From: Balneola sp.
GTDB taxonomy: Bacteria; Bacteroidota; Rhodothermia; Balneolales; Balneolaceae
DNA length: 64,000 bases
Assembly (NCBI GenBank): GCA_002694685.1
Contig: NZMW01000011.1
Coordinates: 1-64,000 of the forward strand
Direction of reading: 5' to 3'
Shown: positions 35,945-44,472 of the stretch, piece by piece
Position numbering within the stretch: position 1 is the stretch's first letter
Layout of the letters: every line of letters begins with the position of its first letter
The notes under the pieces: generated by a model
What the model was told of the DNA's origin: nothing
What the model saw: the letters and a program-made list of their open reading frames with translations, nothing else
The model's database searches: none
Position numbers and translations under genes: made by a program

Positions 35945-36365
35945 TTAATCATTTAATAATAATACTTTTTAATGTTGAATCGGGTTTTGGGTTTGGTAAT
36001 ATTTTTTCAACGAATATTTACTAATTTCTACGCTTAAAGCTAGGGAAGTATGACGTAAATTCGCAGTTTCATTTTAATTAATCCCTTTCGGTTCCTTTGC
36101 TTTTATATGTGTTAACGCTGAAGTATTCCTTGTTTTTTCTTCCGCATATTCAATGTGTGCTACTAATGCTTTATTCTAACCTCACATATTATTACTAACT
36201 GTTTTGTTTTGCGCAGACTCTCATAACTCATTGAGCATTCAGCTAGTTTATTCTCTTGACTTTCTTATATTATCAGCGCTACTGAAAATTTTTTTGATTA
36301 CATATTTGTATCATTTAAGGGTTCGGGAACTCAGATTAGCTTAAAAATTTAAAAGGGTATCGGGT
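35945..36365. other. Gene-free stretch before the GAF-phosphatase gene
   Basis: About 420 bases. The left 70 bases hold the damaged N-terminal coding remains of the PhnW-like gene (a minus-strand frame at 35952-36011 encodes LPNPKPDSTLKSIIIK-like sequence). The rest is A+T-rich with no gene, tRNA or strong hairpin seen. Confidence 0.5.
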
Positions 36366-37643
36366 ATGAAGACCACCATACAGTCAATTAATGGAGACCA
36401 GCTTAACCTACTGATGGCTTTAGTAGGTAAAATGAATTCTAACCTTAAGCTGGAAACCCTTTTGTTGGATATTATGGATTCAACAAAAATCATAATGGAC
36501 AGCCAGGCAAGCTCCTTATTTCTACTATCCGATGATAAAACTAGACTGACCTTAACAGTACCTACAGGTCCTGCAACAGCTGAAGTATCCGGAAAAAGCA
36601 TTCCTTCTAATCAGGGACTTAGTGGATGGGTTGCACAGAATCGAGAGCCAGTTCTTGTCAAGGATGTTCAGAATGATGAACGCTTTGAAGGGGAACTAAG
36701 TGAGTCTACATCATTCGTTACTAACGATTTGATTTGTGTCCCTCTCATCAATAATGAGGATGAAGTAATCGGTGTTCTGCAGGCTATAAATCGGAAAGAC
36801 GACAAAGAATTTACTGACGATTTAATACCCGTTTTTCAGACTCTAGCCAATCAAGCTGCTATTGCAATCGAGAATGCGAAACTTCAGGAAGAGAGATTAG
36901 AAAAAGAATTAATTCATAAAGAGCTGGAAGTTGCACGAACTATTCAGTCCGGGTTCTGGCCTAAGGAAGTACCTAATATCCCAAATTATCGAGTGGCTGG
37001 GTGTAGTAAGCCCGCCAAGAGTGTAGGTGGTGATTATTATGACTACATCCCTATTCCAAATACAAGCCGTTGGGGTTTTACCGTGGCCGATGTTACCGGA
37101 AAAGGTGTTCCGGCTTCATTATTAATGGCCACTATGCGTGCCTCACTTCGCTCCCATGTGGAGAATAATAATAATGTTAGTGATTCCGTCAATAGAGTGA
37201 ATAAACTGATTTTTGAAGACTCCCCTATTGATAAGTTTATCACGGCTGTATACGGAGAGCTTGATACCGAGAATCATGTTTTTAATTATGTGAATGCAGG
37301 CCATAATAACCCCTACCTTCTTAATGTACATTATAACAAATTGACTCAGCTTGAAGTTGGTGGCGTTATGCTGGGCATCATGGATCCTGTAGATTTTACC
37401 GGAGACTCCATTACCATGGAAGCCGGCGAGAAATTAATCCTTTTTTCTGACGGTATTCCGGAAGCCCGAAATGTTGAGGGTGACTTTTTTACCGATGAAG
37501 CTTTTGAAGAATGGTTGCTCGATCATAAATCACTGACTCCTTCTCAGATGATGATGAATCTCCTAAAAACCATTGATAATTTCAGTAGAGGTCAGGCACA
37601 AAGCGATGATATTACGATTATCATTATAGAACGAGTTGAGTAA
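36366..37643 (+). CDS. GAF-domain PP2C/SpoIIE-type serine phosphatase (RsbU-like)
   Basis: This 425-residue cytoplasmic signalling protein has an N-terminal GAF sensor domain (about 15-175, with SSLFLLSDD and LANQAAIAIENAKL). A short coiled linker (about 176-200) leads to a SpoIIE/PP2C phosphatase domain (about 205-422). Metal-binding acids are visible in KSVGGDYYDY, FTVADVTGKGVPASLLM, NAGHNNPYLL, LFSDGIPEARN and SDDITIIII. Such proteins dephosphorylate an anti-sigma-antagonist or similar partner in response to a signal. No partner gene (STAS or HPK anti-sigma) is adjacent. Confidence 0.92.
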   Translation: MKTTIQSINGDQLNLLMALVGKMNSNLKLETLLLDIMDSTKIIMDSQASSLFLLSDDKTRLTLTVPTGPATAEVSGKSIPSNQGLSGWVAQNREPVLVKDVQNDERFEGELSESTSFVTNDLICVPLINNEDEVIGVLQAINRKDDKEFTDDLIPVFQTLANQAAIAIENAKLQEERLEKELIHKELEVARTIQSGFWPKEVPNIPNYRVAGCSKPAKSVGGDYYDYIPIPNTSRWGFTVADVTGKGVPASLLMATMRASLRSHVENNNNVSDSVNRVNKLIFEDSPIDKFITAVYGELDTENHVFNYVNAGHNNPYLLNVHYNKLTQLEVGGVMLGIMDPVDFTGDSITMEAGEKLILFSDGIPEARNVEGDFFTDEAFEEWLLDHKSLTPSQMMMNLLKTIDNFSRGQAQSDDITIIIIERVE

Positions 37644-37775
37644 TACGCCATTCATTTACTTCTTTCGTTTCCTACCTATCAACAATTACAAAATAGCCTG
37701 AAATAATTTGTAACAATCTAACTCCTCGGAACTTTTACTATGAGTAGAAGTATCTTTAGATAGAGTAGTCTAATT

Positions 37776-38273
37776 ATGTATATCATCAACAGTAAGCGAC
37801 AAATTGAACGCATCAGAGATATGGTTCCCGTCCGTAAGGATATGGAAACTTTTGAGGTGTTTTATCACGACCCGTCAACAGGTGAACTCTGGAAGAGTTT
37901 TTTCCCGCGTGGCTTTAAAGAGCACCAAGGACCAAAACTTCTCCGCCCCGAACCCCTTCCTGACAACCTTGAACTTCAACTAGAAATCTGCCTCAATAGT
38001 CCAGATGATTCAGATGCAATCGGCTTAGGTATTGAATGTTCCATAAAGCCAGAAAAATGGAAGCTCATCTTAAACCTTCTTGATAAAAACAGAAAACGAT
38101 ATCTTCGAAGCCACCTAAATACATTTATCAAACACCTTGGGGTATTAAACCCAGTAGAATCCTTAAAAGAAATTGAAACCGACCCTTCCTCGATAGGCCT
38201 TGATGAAAGTACACTTAACAGTTTCAGAAAGAAGGCCCGCATCATTAAAGTAAAGCGCTTCTTTAGAATATAG
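37776..38273 (+). CDS. Unknown cytoplasmic protein
   Basis: 165 residues, no recognised family. It opens MYIINSKRQIERIRDMVPVR, has a beta-rich first half (FEVFYHDPSTGELWKSFFPRG) and a helical second half, and ends very basic (KKARIIKVKRFF). There is no signal peptide. It lies 130 bases after the phosphatase on the same strand and could be co-expressed. Clean codon use supports a real gene. Confidence 0.65.
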   Translation: MYIINSKRQIERIRDMVPVRKDMETFEVFYHDPSTGELWKSFFPRGFKEHQGPKLLRPEPLPDNLELQLEICLNSPDDSDAIGLGIECSIKPEKWKLILNLLDKNRKRYLRSHLNTFIKHLGVLNPVESLKEIETDPSSIGLDESTLNSFRKKARIIKVKRFFRI

Positions 38274-38502
38274 CCTACCCTGACTTTCCCTTTTATTTAC
38301 CCATCCTAAGTTCTAAATCAGCTAAGAAAAGCTAAACATTAAAATCCTTTAATATTCTAATAGTTGTAAAAACAGCCTTTATAGCTATTTGAGCCCTCTT
38401 TTTTAGACTAATGGAAGAGAATTACTACATTTATAAACATTAGAGTTTTTTAATATTAAAGAAATTTAATATTTTGTGGATGAATTAAAGAAACACCTCT
38501 TA

Positions 38503-38922
38503 ATGAAAACAGCTTTATACATAGTGGCCTTATTGGTTTCAGGAATCGGGTTCTCAGCACAAGCTCAGACTACTGCTGTTATGCAGGCCAGAGTTGAAGT
38601 TGTAAGCGGCGCAGGATTCACTTCCGTCGAAGATGCCATTATTGACCTGAGTACTTTGGCGTTAGAACAGAATAATACGGTGAAAGCAGGCGCTTTTTCT
38701 TTAGTTGCTGCCCCCGGAACTGATGTAAATGTCAGCGTCATTAACTCGAATTCTTTAAGAAATGAAAACGGTGAAGCAATCAACCTTGATTCGCTCTCCA
38801 TTAATCAAGTCTCTAATGACAAAGGCGAACACAACATTTCAGTAAATGGCTTAGTTAAAAACTCACAAAACCTGAAGGGCCACTTTCAGGGCCAGATAAC
38901 CGCCGTTGTAGAGTACCTCTAA
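38503..38922 (+). CDS. Small secreted protein of unknown function
   Basis: 139 residues from the preferred ATG at 38503, which places a signal peptide at the N-terminus (MKTALYIVALLVSGIGFSAQAQ). A GTG at 38476 would add nine charged residues in front of it. The mature part is beta-rich and Asn/Ser/Val-rich (SVINSNSLRNENGEAINLD) and resembles the style of DUF4402-type extracellular proteins, although the match is weak. It is probably periplasmic or cell-surface. Confidence 0.65.
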   Translation: MKTALYIVALLVSGIGFSAQAQTTAVMQARVEVVSGAGFTSVEDAIIDLSTLALEQNNTVKAGAFSLVAAPGTDVNVSVINSNSLRNENGEAINLDSLSINQVSNDKGEHNISVNGLVKNSQNLKGHFQGQITAVVEYL

Positions 38923-39091
38923 ACCACCTTTCCCACTACTCATTTCTTTTCCACTTGTCCCACTTCTCTATAGAATAGCTAAGGTCACATTAGCTACACC
39001 CCTTTTTAATTCCAATCCAAGACTTTATTCGATTCGTATTTTCTCTTGCCGAGATTAAGAGATTGGCAAATTATACTCCGAATAACTCAAT

Positions 39092-39126
39092 AAAGCCTTG
39101 GTTTTGATAGATCAAGGCTTTTTTAT
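39092..39126 (+). terminator. Intrinsic terminator
   Basis: AAAGCCTTG (39092-39100) and CAAGGCTT (39113-39120) form a stem followed by TTTTTATTT. It lies 170 bases after the secreted-protein gene and ends that transcript before the lipoprotein gene. The rest of the roughly 420-base gap (38923-39341) shows no gene. Confidence 0.85.
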
Positions 39127-39341
39127 TTCCTCCTCCCTTAATAGAAACCTACCACACCCGGCATCTTTTCTCCATTTCTAGTCAATGCCTATTTCAACCC
39201 TTCTTAGTAGTCAGTTATTGAAAATATTCGGACCAAAAGGCATACGATTTTAAGAAAAATCAGAAATCAACAATCTGATTGAAAACTCACCTCGTATTCA
39301 AAACCAGACTAGAAATAAAAAATCATCAAGTAACAATTATT

Positions 39342-40856
39342 ATGAAATCATTAAATAAATTATTCATCATTTTGGCTGCTGTCGGACTTTCCTTCACAGC
39401 CTGCGACAATAATAACTCCTCAGGAGAAAACGATGGCGATATTCCATCGGTAGCTGTTAATACCCAGGGCACCTCCAGCGGTAACCAAGTAGTCATTTCT
39501 AATGTAGTATCCCCAGAAAATGGCTGGATTGTAATTCACCGCTCTAATGCTGACGGTAACGGACCTCAGGTTCCTGAAATTATCGGAAAAGCTATGGTTG
39601 AAGCCGGTACAAACACTGACGTTTCTATTCAATTAGAAGAAGGCGTACAGAATAATGAAACCCTCTGGGCTATGCTTCACGAGGATACCGGAACAATCGG
39701 CGAATACGAATTTGACGGAAGCAGTGGGCTAGACCTTCCTGTAACCCTCAATGACGAAATCGTCATGACTTCGTTTTCTATCTCTCAAACCGATCCTTCA
39801 ATAACATCAATGGATCAGGTTAACAGAGGGAATATCTTTAGAATCACATCGGTATCAGCCGCAGAAGATGGCTGGATTGTAATTCATGGTCCAAATGCTA
39901 ATAATGACGGACCACAGATCCCTGAAATTATTGGTAAAGCTCCAGTTACAGCCGGTGTAAATGAGAACGTTGAAATTGTTCTTAATGAAGGAGCTGAAGT
40001 CTCTACCGGTGATAACCTTTTCCCAATGCTCCATTATGATACGGGAACAATTGGCGAGTATGAATTTGACGGTAATAGCGGATTAGATTTACCAGTAATC
40101 ACTCCCGCCGGCGATATTGTACTTACTTCGTTTGAAGTGATTGAAAACATGTCCACAATAACAGCTGAGGACCAAATGGTTATGGACAACTCCATTTCTG
40201 TTGATGTTGAGTCTGACACTGATGGGTGGATTGTAGTTCATGCATCTAATGCTAACAACGACGGACCGCAGATACCTGAAATTATTGGTAAAGCTCCTAT
40301 TTCAGAAGGAATGAATACCGACGTTCAAATTACTTTTAATGAAGGTGTAGTAGTAGAAGATGGAGATGTTCTTTACCCAATGGCGCACTATGACACCGGT
40401 GTTATTGGTGAGTATGAATTTGACGGAGCCGGCCCACATGACCAACCGGTTATCACCGCAAACGGAATTCTTTTAACCAGTATTACTGTGAGTGGTTCCG
40501 CTTCCCCAGCCGTAATGGTCGAAAATCAAACTGCTGAAGATGGAATGATTACCATTTCAGAAACTATGACTAACCAAATAGGTTTTGTAGTGCTTCACAG
40601 AGATACAGGCAGCGACAGCCCTGTTGTGCCCGCAAGCATTGGACACGGTCAGGTTTACACAGGCGCCAATAATGATTTGGTAATTGAGCTTGACGAAGGA
40701 GAGACCGTAGAGTCAGGAGAAAAAGTATGGGCGATGTTGCACATCGATAATGGAACAATCGGGTCTTACGATTTCGATGGTTCTGAAGGATCAGACGATC
40801 CCCCCGTATTTGACGAAATGCAAAACATAGTAATGGTTCAGTTTACGATAGAGTAA
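39342..40856 (+). CDS. Lipoprotein with four tandem repeats (DUF7282-like)
   Basis: 504 residues from the ATG at 39342. The N-terminal lipoprotein signal is MKSLNKLFIILAAVGLSFTAC with the lipidated Cys. A TTG at 39279 would put 21 residues before it and is rejected. Four repeats of about 110 residues follow. Each has GWIVIH or FVVLH, then PEIIGKA or PASIGHG, a run like NTDVSIQLEEGV, and ML(H)xDTGTIGEYEFDG. The unit resembles DUF7282, known from archaeal and bacterial surface proteins. Repeats 2 and 3 are the most alike and repeat 4 is the most diverged. Likely surface-exposed; function unknown. Confidence 0.8.
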   Translation: MKSLNKLFIILAAVGLSFTACDNNNSSGENDGDIPSVAVNTQGTSSGNQVVISNVVSPENGWIVIHRSNADGNGPQVPEIIGKAMVEAGTNTDVSIQLEEGVQNNETLWAMLHEDTGTIGEYEFDGSSGLDLPVTLNDEIVMTSFSISQTDPSITSMDQVNRGNIFRITSVSAAEDGWIVIHGPNANNDGPQIPEIIGKAPVTAGVNENVEIVLNEGAEVSTGDNLFPMLHYDTGTIGEYEFDGNSGLDLPVITPAGDIVLTSFEVIENMSTITAEDQMVMDNSISVDVESDTDGWIVVHASNANNDGPQIPEIIGKAPISEGMNTDVQITFNEGVVVEDGDVLYPMAHYDTGVIGEYEFDGAGPHDQPVITANGILLTSITVSGSASPAVMVENQTAEDGMITISETMTNQIGFVVLHRDTGSDSPVVPASIGHGQVYTGANNDLVIELDEGETVESGEKVWAMLHIDNGTIGSYDFDGSEGSDDPPVFDEMQNIVMVQFTIE

Positions 40857-40877
40857 TCTGATTGGTTAAGTGGTTGA

Positions 40878-40908
40878 GGCTGTCGGGTGTTCCCCGGCAG
40901 CCTTTTTT
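40878..40908 (+). terminator. Terminator between the repeat lipoprotein and the hydroxylase gene
   Basis: GGCTGTCGGG (40878-40887) pairs with CCCGGCAGCC (40893-40902), one T-G pair, followed by TTTTTT. It serves the plus-strand gene; the minus-strand gene converges here. Confidence 0.88.
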
Positions 40909-40928
40909 ATTTGTATGAAATAAAAGCG

Positions 40929-41762
40929 TCACTCTTCTTTCTTCCCTTCTCTAAACGGCATGGAAAACATTCCTTTCACCTGCTGATCTTCTTCTGAATC
41001 AAATTCATCCAGACCCATTTTAATTGTTTCTAAAGGATCATGTAGACGAAATGTGCTCCAAATCCGATCCCAAAAAGAAAAAATGGTACTGTAGTTTGAA
41101 TCCGTTTCCGGCTGCCACCGAGAGTGATGAACTTTATGCATATGCGGGGTCACAATCACCCATCTTAAAATAGAATCCATCTTGCCAGGGAGGTTGATGT
41201 TAGCATGATGAAACTGAACAACGATAGCTACCAAAATTCCATAAATCAGCAATTCCCACAGGTACAATCCAGTGATGATAATGATTGGAATTCTCAATAT
41301 TGAAGAGAACAAAATCTCACCTGTGTGAAACCTCGTTGCTGTAGAAACATCCATATTGGGATCTGAATGATGAACCCGATGAAACCTCCATAGAAAGGGT
41401 ATTCGGTGATTCATCCGGTGCCAGGCGTACATCCAGATATCAAATATAAGTACCGCAACTACTACCCTTGGCCATCCAGCGAAAGCGGGAAATGAGCTTT
41501 CCAGCCAGTTTAGTAACCCGAAATTATGATTATCAGCCCATGTAGATGCCCATAGCCAAAGCCCTACAAATATCAGGGCATTCATAAGCGCATTTACCAC
41601 TCCCAAACTGATGTTAGCCAAAAAATGTCGCCCTCGGTTTTTGAAGGATCCTTTAAAAAAATCAAAAAAGGGGTGAATGCTCTCTATCAAGAATAGAATA
41701 ACAAGACCAACAAAAGCGACCAAAACCTGAGTTTGTTCTACAGCGCTCACTAATTCTTGCAT
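40929..41762 (-). CDS. Sterol desaturase/fatty acid hydroxylase superfamily membrane protein
   Basis: This 277-residue membrane di-iron enzyme has the histidine clusters of the family: HRMNHR, FHRVHHSD (about 120-133) and HMHKVHHSR (about 205-213). Four to five hydrophobic helices are visible (about 13-30, 45-68, 85-110, 155-185). It would hydroxylate or desaturate a lipid; carotenoid or fatty-acid substrates are both plausible. It is 25 bases downstream of the PCuAC gene on the same strand and may be the tail of that transcript. Confidence 0.88.
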   Translation of the reverse strand: MQELVSAVEQTQVLVAFVGLVILFLIESIHPFFDFFKGSFKNRGRHFLANISLGVVNALMNALIFVGLWLWASTWADNHNFGLLNWLESSFPAFAGWPRVVVAVLIFDIWMYAWHRMNHRIPFLWRFHRVHHSDPNMDVSTATRFHTGEILFSSILRIPIIIITGLYLWELLIYGILVAIVVQFHHANINLPGKMDSILRWVIVTPHMHKVHHSRWQPETDSNYSTIFSFWDRIWSTFRLHDPLETIKMGLDEFDSEEDQQVKGMFSMPFREGKKEE

Positions 41763-41786
41763 CGCGTATCCTCTATTTGTTCAAAC

Positions 41787-42215
41787 CTATTGAAGTACCG
41801 GTAGTTTTTTATCAACTACTCCGGCGTTTGAAAAATTCAACCCTAACTGAACAGAATCACCCAGAGCAAGTTCCCGGTTTGTATTCATGAGCATAACGTG
41901 GAGTCCGCCTTGCCTGAAACGCAACTCCTCACCGGGCTGAACTATAACTTCTTTTTGCTCCCTCATCCCCATCATCCCATCTTCTGTTTCATATGATTCG
42001 TGAACCTGAGCCATTGCTGCAAAATCAGCCTGTATTGCAATCAAGGTATCGGCTTTTTCTAATGGATTGGTATAAACAAAATAAGCTGCTGTTGTGCCTC
42101 CTAAAGCTGCTGGGCGAACCCGCTCAGTAATTTGATTTTCTTGGGGAACAGGCTTGTCATTAGAACAAGCTGTCAGAAACATTCCTGCCACTATAACTAA
42201 TACTGCTTTTCTCAT
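41787..42215 (-). CDS. PCuAC-type periplasmic copper chaperone lipoprotein
   Basis: 142 residues. A lipoprotein signal (MRKAVLVIVAGMFLTAC) anchors it outside the inner membrane. Copper ligands of the PCuAC family follow: Met/His in MAQVHESYETEDGMMGM and HVMLMN near the end. It starts within the SCO1 stop (4-base overlap), so the two are translation-coupled. Both families deliver copper to the CuA site of cytochrome c oxidase, and their pairing is typical. Confidence 0.9.
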   Translation of the reverse strand: MRKAVLVIVAGMFLTACSNDKPVPQENQITERVRPAALGGTTAAYFVYTNPLEKADTLIAIQADFAAMAQVHESYETEDGMMGMREQKEVIVQPGEELRFRQGGLHVMLMNTNRELALGDSVQLGLNFSNAGVVDKKLPVLQ

Positions 42216-42787
42216 CGTACTTTATTTAAATCTTCAACGACTAAAGAAGGGATCATTTTTTGGCTGCCGCCATACTCAAAAATCACCCTTGCTTGTTTAT
42301 CAAGAACCATGATTTTGTCTGAGTGATTGATAAAATACAACTTCTCTCCACTCTCGGTTTCTCGTGATAACGAAATCTGGCTGCGAACACGAGCACTGTC
42401 CATCAGTGCAAAAACTTCGGTGGAGTCTCCCGTTAGAAAGGTGAAGTTTTTATCCACGCCAAATGCATTTCCATATTTTTTTAATGCTGATGGGGTGTCT
42501 CTGTTTGGATCAAAAGTAGCTGCTATAAACTGAACATCCTCCGGGTAGTTCAGGTCTTTTTGGATCTTTACCAGGTTCTGTGTTATCAATGAGCATATAT
42601 CCGGGCAATTGGTATATATAAATCCCATCACCACATAATCGCCTTCAAAATCATCGGGGAAGGTAACGCTGTTACTATCTGCATCTACCAACTTGAAAGA
42701 AGCGTCTCCCATATCTTCAATTACATCCGGGTTATTTCCGCAGGCAATTACTAAAAAGGGTAATGCTAATAAAAGTAGTTTCTTCAT
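42212..42787 (-). CDS. SCO1/SenC-family copper protein
   Basis: 191 residues with a lipoprotein signal (MKKLLLLALPFLVIAC). The thioredoxin-like fold carries the copper-binding CPDIC (CxxxC) in YTNCPDICSLI (about 57-67) and the distal His in INHSDKI (about 155). It is needed for copper insertion into, or redox maintenance of, cytochrome oxidase. It is the first gene of a coupled pair with the PCuAC chaperone, and probably of the unit that ends with the hydroxylase gene. Confidence 0.93.
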   Translation of the reverse strand: MKKLLLLALPFLVIACGNNPDVIEDMGDASFKLVDADSNSVTFPDDFEGDYVVMGFIYTNCPDICSLITQNLVKIQKDLNYPEDVQFIAATFDPNRDTPSALKKYGNAFGVDKNFTFLTGDSTEVFALMDSARVRSQISLSRETESGEKLYFINHSDKIMVLDKQARVIFEYGGSQKMIPSLVVEDLNKVR

Positions 42788-42896
42788 TCTTGGTATTTTT
42801 TCAAAGTTTGTTGAAGATAATCATTAATTCTTATGATCATTAAAGTCGCTAAATACGAAACTTCATCAACACAGCACTTCTGCGATAATGAAAACT

Positions 42897-43826
42897 CTAA
42901 TGCTTATGAACAACTTCGTGGCTGTGAGCTCCACATGGTTCAAATTCAAACTCGAGCGTACTGTGATGAATTTCGAACTCGTCGTGCAGTATTTTTTTAA
43001 GGGATGATTTTATAGACTCCATATCACCAATATCGTCTTTTTCGATAACTACATGGCTTTCTAATAAAGTGCTCTTTTCATCAAGCCTCCAAACATGGAC
43101 ATGATGCACATCGCACACTTTTTCTACGCTTTTCATACTGGTTGTGAGCTCAGAAATATCAATGCCCTCCGGCTTCGACTCCATCAAAATATTGATGGTT
43201 TCACGAAGCATATAATAGGAATGCCAAAGAATGTAGATCCCAATTATAACTGTCAGAATCGTATCTACGATATACCACTCATACTTCAGAATTAACCAAC
43301 CGCCAATAATCACCCCAACCGAAGAAAGTCCATCTGACAGAATATGGATGAAAGCACTCCTCATGTTGATGTTATCTTTCGAGTCTTTCCAGAGTAATGC
43401 AGCCGTTGCAAAATTTCCTATCAATCCTACAATAGCTACCACAAACATGATGTAACCATCAATAGGCTGAGGATCAAAAAAGCGCTCTACTCCTTCTTTG
43501 ATCAGGAATAAAGCTACAATCACCAATGTAATCAGGTTTATAAAAGCACCGATAATTTCAGCTCGTTTGTAACCAAATGTTTTGGAGGGATTGGCTCCCT
43601 TTTTTGAAATCTTCTTGGCAACTAGGGTTATTCCTAACGACATCGTGTCGTTCAGGTTGTGGATAGCATCAGAAAGAAGAGCTAAGCTATTGGAAAGTAT
43701 ACCACCCACAAACTCAGCAATGGTGATTGCCAGATTAAAGAATATAGAAGCCCACAGCTTCCAAATAGAGGCATCATCTACATTATTATGATGATGGTGG
43801 TGATGATGATTATGATTATGGCCCAT
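42897..43826 (-). CDS. Cation diffusion facilitator metal exporter (CzcD/ZitB type)
   Basis: This 309-residue efflux protein exchanges cytoplasmic zinc or a similar metal for protons. It has a His-rich N-terminus (about 3-14), six membrane helices (about 25-45, 50-70, 90-112, 122-142, 158-178, 185-205), and metal-site acids in DAIHNLNDTMSL and HILSDGLSSVGV. A C-terminal cytoplasmic ferredoxin-like domain (about 215-300) contains CDVHHVHVW. It stands alone, about 110 bases upstream of the SCO1 gene on the same strand. Length is normal. Confidence 0.93.
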   Translation of the reverse strand: MGHNHNHHHHHHHNNVDDASIWKLWASIFFNLAITIAEFVGGILSNSLALLSDAIHNLNDTMSLGITLVAKKISKKGANPSKTFGYKRAEIIGAFINLITLVIVALFLIKEGVERFFDPQPIDGYIMFVVAIVGLIGNFATAALLWKDSKDNINMRSAFIHILSDGLSSVGVIIGGWLILKYEWYIVDTILTVIIGIYILWHSYYMLRETINILMESKPEGIDISELTTSMKSVEKVCDVHHVHVWRLDEKSTLLESHVVIEKDDIGDMESIKSSLKKILHDEFEIHHSTLEFEFEPCGAHSHEVVHKH

Positions 43827-43967
43827 ATATATGTGCTTTTCTCTTAGTTAAAGCAGCTAAAATATAACAGATTTAGTTACTGAACAGTTTGAAGATGGGA
43901 CTTAAAAAAGAAAAGATACTTGCTGATTTCTGCCTTCTTCTTGTCTAATATTTTGACGCACTAGAAA

Positions 43968-44432
43968 TTAAGAATGCTCTACGTACCAAATTGCAAAACT
44001 TGCAATCAAAGAAACTAAGAACAGGAAGTAGGCTTGCTTAACTGGTTTATCAGGCAGGAAGTTGTAGAGTGGGTTTTCAATAAAAAAAGCTTCTAACTGC
44101 TCCCGGCGAGACTTTTCTTCCGGAGCCAGCTCAGCTTCTTTCTTGACTAATACTTCAGCATCGCCATCAATTTCTTTCAGGCTTTCATTCAAGAATCCGG
44201 CTATAGTATATTGATCTACTTTACCGAGGTTACTTGCAATAAGGTAAGCGGGCGTACCCACCATAAAAATAGCTATACCAACTATAGACCGGTCAAGTAC
44301 CGAGAGTTCTACAACCAACCCAAGTGCCATGCTTATTAAAATGCCTAAGCCCATGATGCAAAGTAATGCACTCAAAACCAGTCTTAGCTTCCAGTTATAA
44401 ATTCCTTCTAGTAGTACTTGTGAACCTGTCAT
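43968..44432 (-). CDS. Unknown small membrane protein
   Basis: 154 residues. Two hydrophobic helices near the N-terminus (about 17-40 and 47-66) and one at the C-terminus (about 131-150) flank a charged cytoplasmic segment of about 60 residues rich in Glu (VLVKKEAELAPEEKSRREQL). No family recognised. It lies 40 bases downstream of the carboxypeptidase gene and may be co-transcribed. Confidence 0.65.
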   Translation of the reverse strand: MTGSQVLLEGIYNWKLRLVLSALLCIMGLGILISMALGLVVELSVLDRSIVGIAIFMVGTPAYLIASNLGKVDQYTIAGFLNESLKEIDGDAEVLVKKEAELAPEEKSRREQLEAFFIENPLYNFLPDKPVKQAYFLFLVSLIASFAIWYVEHS

Positions 44433-44472
44433 TGCCTTTTATTTAATTGTCCAGAATATGTGCATCCCAAAT

